From positions 1-7,450 of the forward strand of contig DNHN01000367.1 of assembly GCA_003485825.1 (NCBI GenBank): a stretch of DNA of 7,450 nt, written 5' to 3'. Positions 7,133 through 7,450 of this stretch are shown piece after piece (position 1 is the first letter of the stretch; the number at the start of each line of letters is the position of its first letter). The notes beneath the pieces are model-generated. The model was not told where the DNA came from and did no database searches. It was given only the letters and a program-made list of their open reading frames with translations. The stretch comes from Bacteroidota bacterium (GTDB taxonomy: Bacteria > Bacteroidota > Bacteroidia > NS11-12g > UBA9320). The position numbers were made by a program, and so were the translations under genes.

Positions 7133-7450
7133 TTATATGCTTTTAACGATAAGTAATCTTTTCACCTTCTCCATCTTCTCCACCACTGCTTCTCGGGTGT
7201 CAGCCAGCACAGTAAAGTGACCCAGTTTTCGGTCCGGCGTTGTGGTACTTTTGCCATACATATGGATGTATACTCCTTCTATGGCAAGCACTTGGTCTAG
7301 GTTAGCCAATTGGTAAGCTCCATTTACGTCTTGTGGTCCTACTATATTGCAGGTAGCAGCAGGTTTAACTAGTGCTGTACTTCCGAGCGGCTGCCCAAGC
7401 AAGATTCTATTCAGCTGCTCATACTGTGAGGTATAGGAGCTTTCTATGGT
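7133..7450 (-). CDS. purK: N5-carboxyaminoimidazole ribonucleotide synthase (PurK), C-terminal 105 residues, cut by the right edge
   Basis: PurK is the ATP-grasp enzyme that makes N5-CAIR from AIR, bicarbonate and ATP, supplying PurE. The frame is open to the right edge and covers roughly the last third of a usual 350-385 residue protein. Visible landmarks are [18 protein letters not shown], matching the family's conserved SQFEQH...PLG segment, and [20 protein letters not shown], matching the conserved YGK...P.RK.GH.TVL strand pair near the C terminus. The ATP-grasp core lies outside the window. A TTG at 7400-7402 is internal and not a start, because family-conserved residues continue upstream of it. 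It is the first visible gene of the purK-purE-DUF3109 unit; the promoter lies beyond the edge. Confidence 0.94.
   Translation of the reverse strand, partial: TIESSYTSQYEQLNRILLGQPLGSTALVKPAATCNIVGPQDVNGAYQLANLDQVLAIEGVYIHMYGKSTTTPDRKLGHFTVLADTREAVVEKMEKVKRLLIVKSI

Overview
The window looks like a chromosomal segment of a member of the Bacteroidota. This rests on protein character: a group II geranylgeranylglyceryl phosphate synthase of the type common in that phylum, a DUF3109-type cysteine-rich protein, a TlpA-like thioredoxin-domain protein, and start sites with no clear Shine-Dalgarno sequence. No genus can be given. The genes are mostly housekeeping, and I see no CRISPR array, insertion sequence, tRNA, rRNA or phage gene.

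Layout, left to right. Positions 1 to about 250 (minus strand) hold the C-terminal half of ribose-5-phosphate isomerase B, running off the left edge and lacking its N-terminal half. At about 245-260 it meets, head to head, a plus-strand thioredoxin-domain gene (to 1161) that also lacks a recognisable start. The simplest reading is one deletion removing the 5' parts of two divergent genes, or an assembly joint. A GGGP/HepGP synthase follows on the minus strand (1164-1862), ending 2 bases from the thioredoxin gene. Its conserved N terminus seems to extend upstream of the first ATG.

The 317-base gap 1863-2179 separates this gene from the divergent nrdJ. It holds two short inverted repeats and, just before nrdJ, a potentially structured leader ending in a perfect 9-bp stem plus a T run. 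That leader is the best candidate here for an undescribed regulatory element. nrdJ (2180-5500) encodes a full-length, intein-free adenosylcobalamin-dependent ribonucleotide reductase with all key cysteines, followed by an intrinsic terminator.

A small MORN-repeat protein (5571-6038) comes next. It converges, with a 4-base overlap, on a minus-strand operon reading from the right edge: purK (partial), purE, then a DUF3109 cysteine-rich protein whose start overlaps the purE stop by one base. PurK and PurE carry out consecutive steps of de novo purine synthesis (AIR to N5-CAIR to CAIR). NrdJ makes deoxyribonucleotides downstream of that pathway, but nothing shows shared regulation. I do not see a novel multi-gene system. 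The points most worth a second look are the nrdJ leader and the double-truncation junction.
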